The translations under genes and the position numbers were made by a program. Of a stretch of DNA of 64,000 bases, positions 63,255 to 64,000 are shown piece after piece. The stretch is from Chloroflexota bacterium (GTDB lineage: Bacteria > Chloroflexota > Anaerolineae > Anaerolineales > UBA4823). Location of the stretch: contig JAJUJL010000003.1 in NCBI GenBank assembly GCA_029265355.1, positions 248,001 to 312,000 on the forward strand, in the 5' to 3' direction. The notes beneath the pieces were generated by a model. The model saw only the letters and a program-made list of their open reading frames with translations, had not been told where the DNA came from and ran no database searches. Each line of letters begins with the position of its first letter. The first letter of the stretch is position 1.

Positions 63255-64000
63255 TCAGGCCGCTTTCAGAGCGGTTTCTAACAATTCTCGCACGCCGGTC
63301 ACGCGGTCGGGAATATTGACACCGAAGCGCCCAAAGAATGTCACGCGTCCCGAATCCACGTGATCATAACCTGAATACAAGGTGTAGCCCAGCAACCCCA
63401 TGGTGATGCCGCCGCGCACTACCTCGATCGCCGGCAACAATCCAGCAATTGTACCTGCAATACCGGGGTTGATCAAAGTGATCGCCGCCACCAGGGTGGT
63501 TATACTTTCCGGCACGGCACCCAAGAGCTTGACAAATTTTTCCACCCAGGCAACTTTCGCGTGAAAGCTATCCGCCAGGGTGAGCACGCTTTGTGTGATC
63601 TCATCCAGCTTCTGCGCATCGGCTTTCGTGCCCTTCAGCCATTCTGCCAGGTCTTTTTGTGTCGCTTCAATCGCAAATAAGGTGCTAACCAACTGGTCTG
63701 CCAGGTCCGGGACATCGTCTTCTTTCTCGTGGCTGGAACGCAGTTCTTCGATCCATTCCTGCACTTTTTTGCGCGCCTCCGCCTCGGTTTCTTTTCCAAG
63801 CAAGTTGAGCACCCAATCGTACGCCTGCAGCATCAGGCGAAAGGCGCTGCGCAGCAGCGCTTTGACCTTTTCGTTGATGCCGCTGGCGATCTTGTCCATC
63901 AATTCACCCAGCTCTTTGCTGACCGGTCCCAACGCCCTCTTTAACATCCCGGGGTCCAACTCGAACAGTTTATCTAGCGCCAGGCTGCTGGTTTTGCTTG
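63255..64000 (-). CDS. helical protein with C-terminal hydrophobic region (5' truncated by window)
   Basis: Open frame running off the window edge; about 247 residues are visible and the N-terminus is missing. The visible part is rich in amphipathic helices with a probable coiled coil in the middle (KETEAEARKKVQEWIEEL and onward), followed by a long Gly/Ala/Ile-rich hydrophobic stretch (LVAAITLINPGIAGTIAGLL). The in-frame TTG at 63959 (LDPGML) is not a convincing start. Function unknown; it may be a much longer structural or toxin-like protein. Its partner gene downstream encodes the papain-fold protein. Confidence 0.55.
   Translation of the reverse strand, partial: SKTSSLALDKLFELDPGMLKRALGPVSKELGELMDKIASGINEKVKALLRSAFRLMLQAYDWVLNLLGKETEAEARKKVQEWIEELRSSHEKEDDVPDLADQLVSTLFAIEATQKDLAEWLKGTKADAQKLDEITQSVLTLADSFHAKVAWVEKFVKLLGAVPESITTLVAAITLINPGIAGTIAGLLPAIEVVRGGITMGLLGYTLYSGYDHVDSGRVTFFGRFGVNIPDRVTGVRELLETALKAA

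Noticed and set aside
1-64000. tRNA, rRNA, CRISPR arrays, insertion sequences and attachment sites
   Set aside because: Looked for tRNA TpsiC-like arms, evenly spaced repeats and transposase or integrase genes while reading; none found by eye. tRNAscan and CRISPR searches were not possible.

Overview
This looks like a chromosomal segment of an anaerobic bacterium, most likely Chloroflexota of the Anaerolineae type. The reasons are moderate GC content (mid-50s % by eye, not computed), frequent TTG and GTG starts with clear AGGAGG-type ribosome binding sites, lipoproteins with Pro/Thr-rich linkers and an NBR1-type Ig domain, a carbohydrate ABC importer with a ROK regulator, and a selenocysteine formate dehydrogenase. 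I found no rRNA, tRNA, insertion sequence, integrase, prophage or CRISPR array. Genes are tightly packed, mostly on the + strand, and at least eight junctions are 4-base stop/start overlaps.

Left part (1-20 kb): a GPH-type sugar symporter cut by the window edge, a pentapeptide-repeat protein, and a run of hypothetical protein, histone-deacetylase-fold deacetylase, RluE-like pseudouridine synthase, RtcA-type RNA 3'-phosphate cyclase, DNA polymerase IV and CPBP membrane protease. Then come a secreted alpha/beta hydrolase, a NatAB-type ABC exporter, a mini cytochrome-b5 protein, a free-standing gyrase-A C-terminal pinwheel, an MBL-fold hydrolase, an acetyltransferase-like protein, a methyltransferase with a tiny ferredoxin, a heterodimeric ABC exporter with one degenerate ATP site, a metallophosphoesterase and (opposite strand) a PPK2 polyphosphate kinase.

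Formate dehydrogenase block (20.9-26.3 kb): FdhD, a NuoE-NuoF fusion and a 923-residue FdhA whose reading frame contains an in-frame TGA followed by a bacterial SECIS hairpin. Together these would form a soluble NAD-linked formate dehydrogenase. After an Ig-domain lipoprotein, the opposite strand carries a divergent GroEL paralogue that lacks the ATP-hydrolysis aspartate, translationally overlapped with an eight-Asp-box beta-propeller.

Sugar and sugar-acid block (31.2-46.3 kb): a consensus promoter drives a ROK regulator. It is followed by a FucI-like isomerase, a Tat/lipoprotein solute-binding protein, two permeases (no ATPase), a YicI-type GH31 glycosidase, a split UxaA/SuyAB-type dehydratase or lyase, a GlmS-type aminotransferase, a LarA-type nickel-pincer epimerase, a TIM-barrel isomerase and a Gfo/Idh/MocA oxidoreductase. 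This reads as uptake, hydrolysis, isomerisation and sugar-acid breakdown of an unidentified glycoside.

Right part (46.4-64 kb): a secreted beta-propeller-like protein, a divergent PRPP synthetase, two MFS transporters, a polytopic-membrane subtilisin, a 67-residue Cys/Gly membrane protein with its own terminator, and a structured leader ahead of degV-glpD-FGGY kinase-sufE. Then come an MrfA-type helicase with an embedded HNH nuclease domain and, on the opposite strand, a DMT transporter, a papain-fold protein and a helical protein cut by the window edge.

The most unusual items are the hydrolysis-deficient chaperonin with its propeller partner, the orphan gyrase pinwheel, the helicase-HNH fusion, the selenoprotein formate dehydrogenase and the LarA/UxaA sugar-acid cluster.
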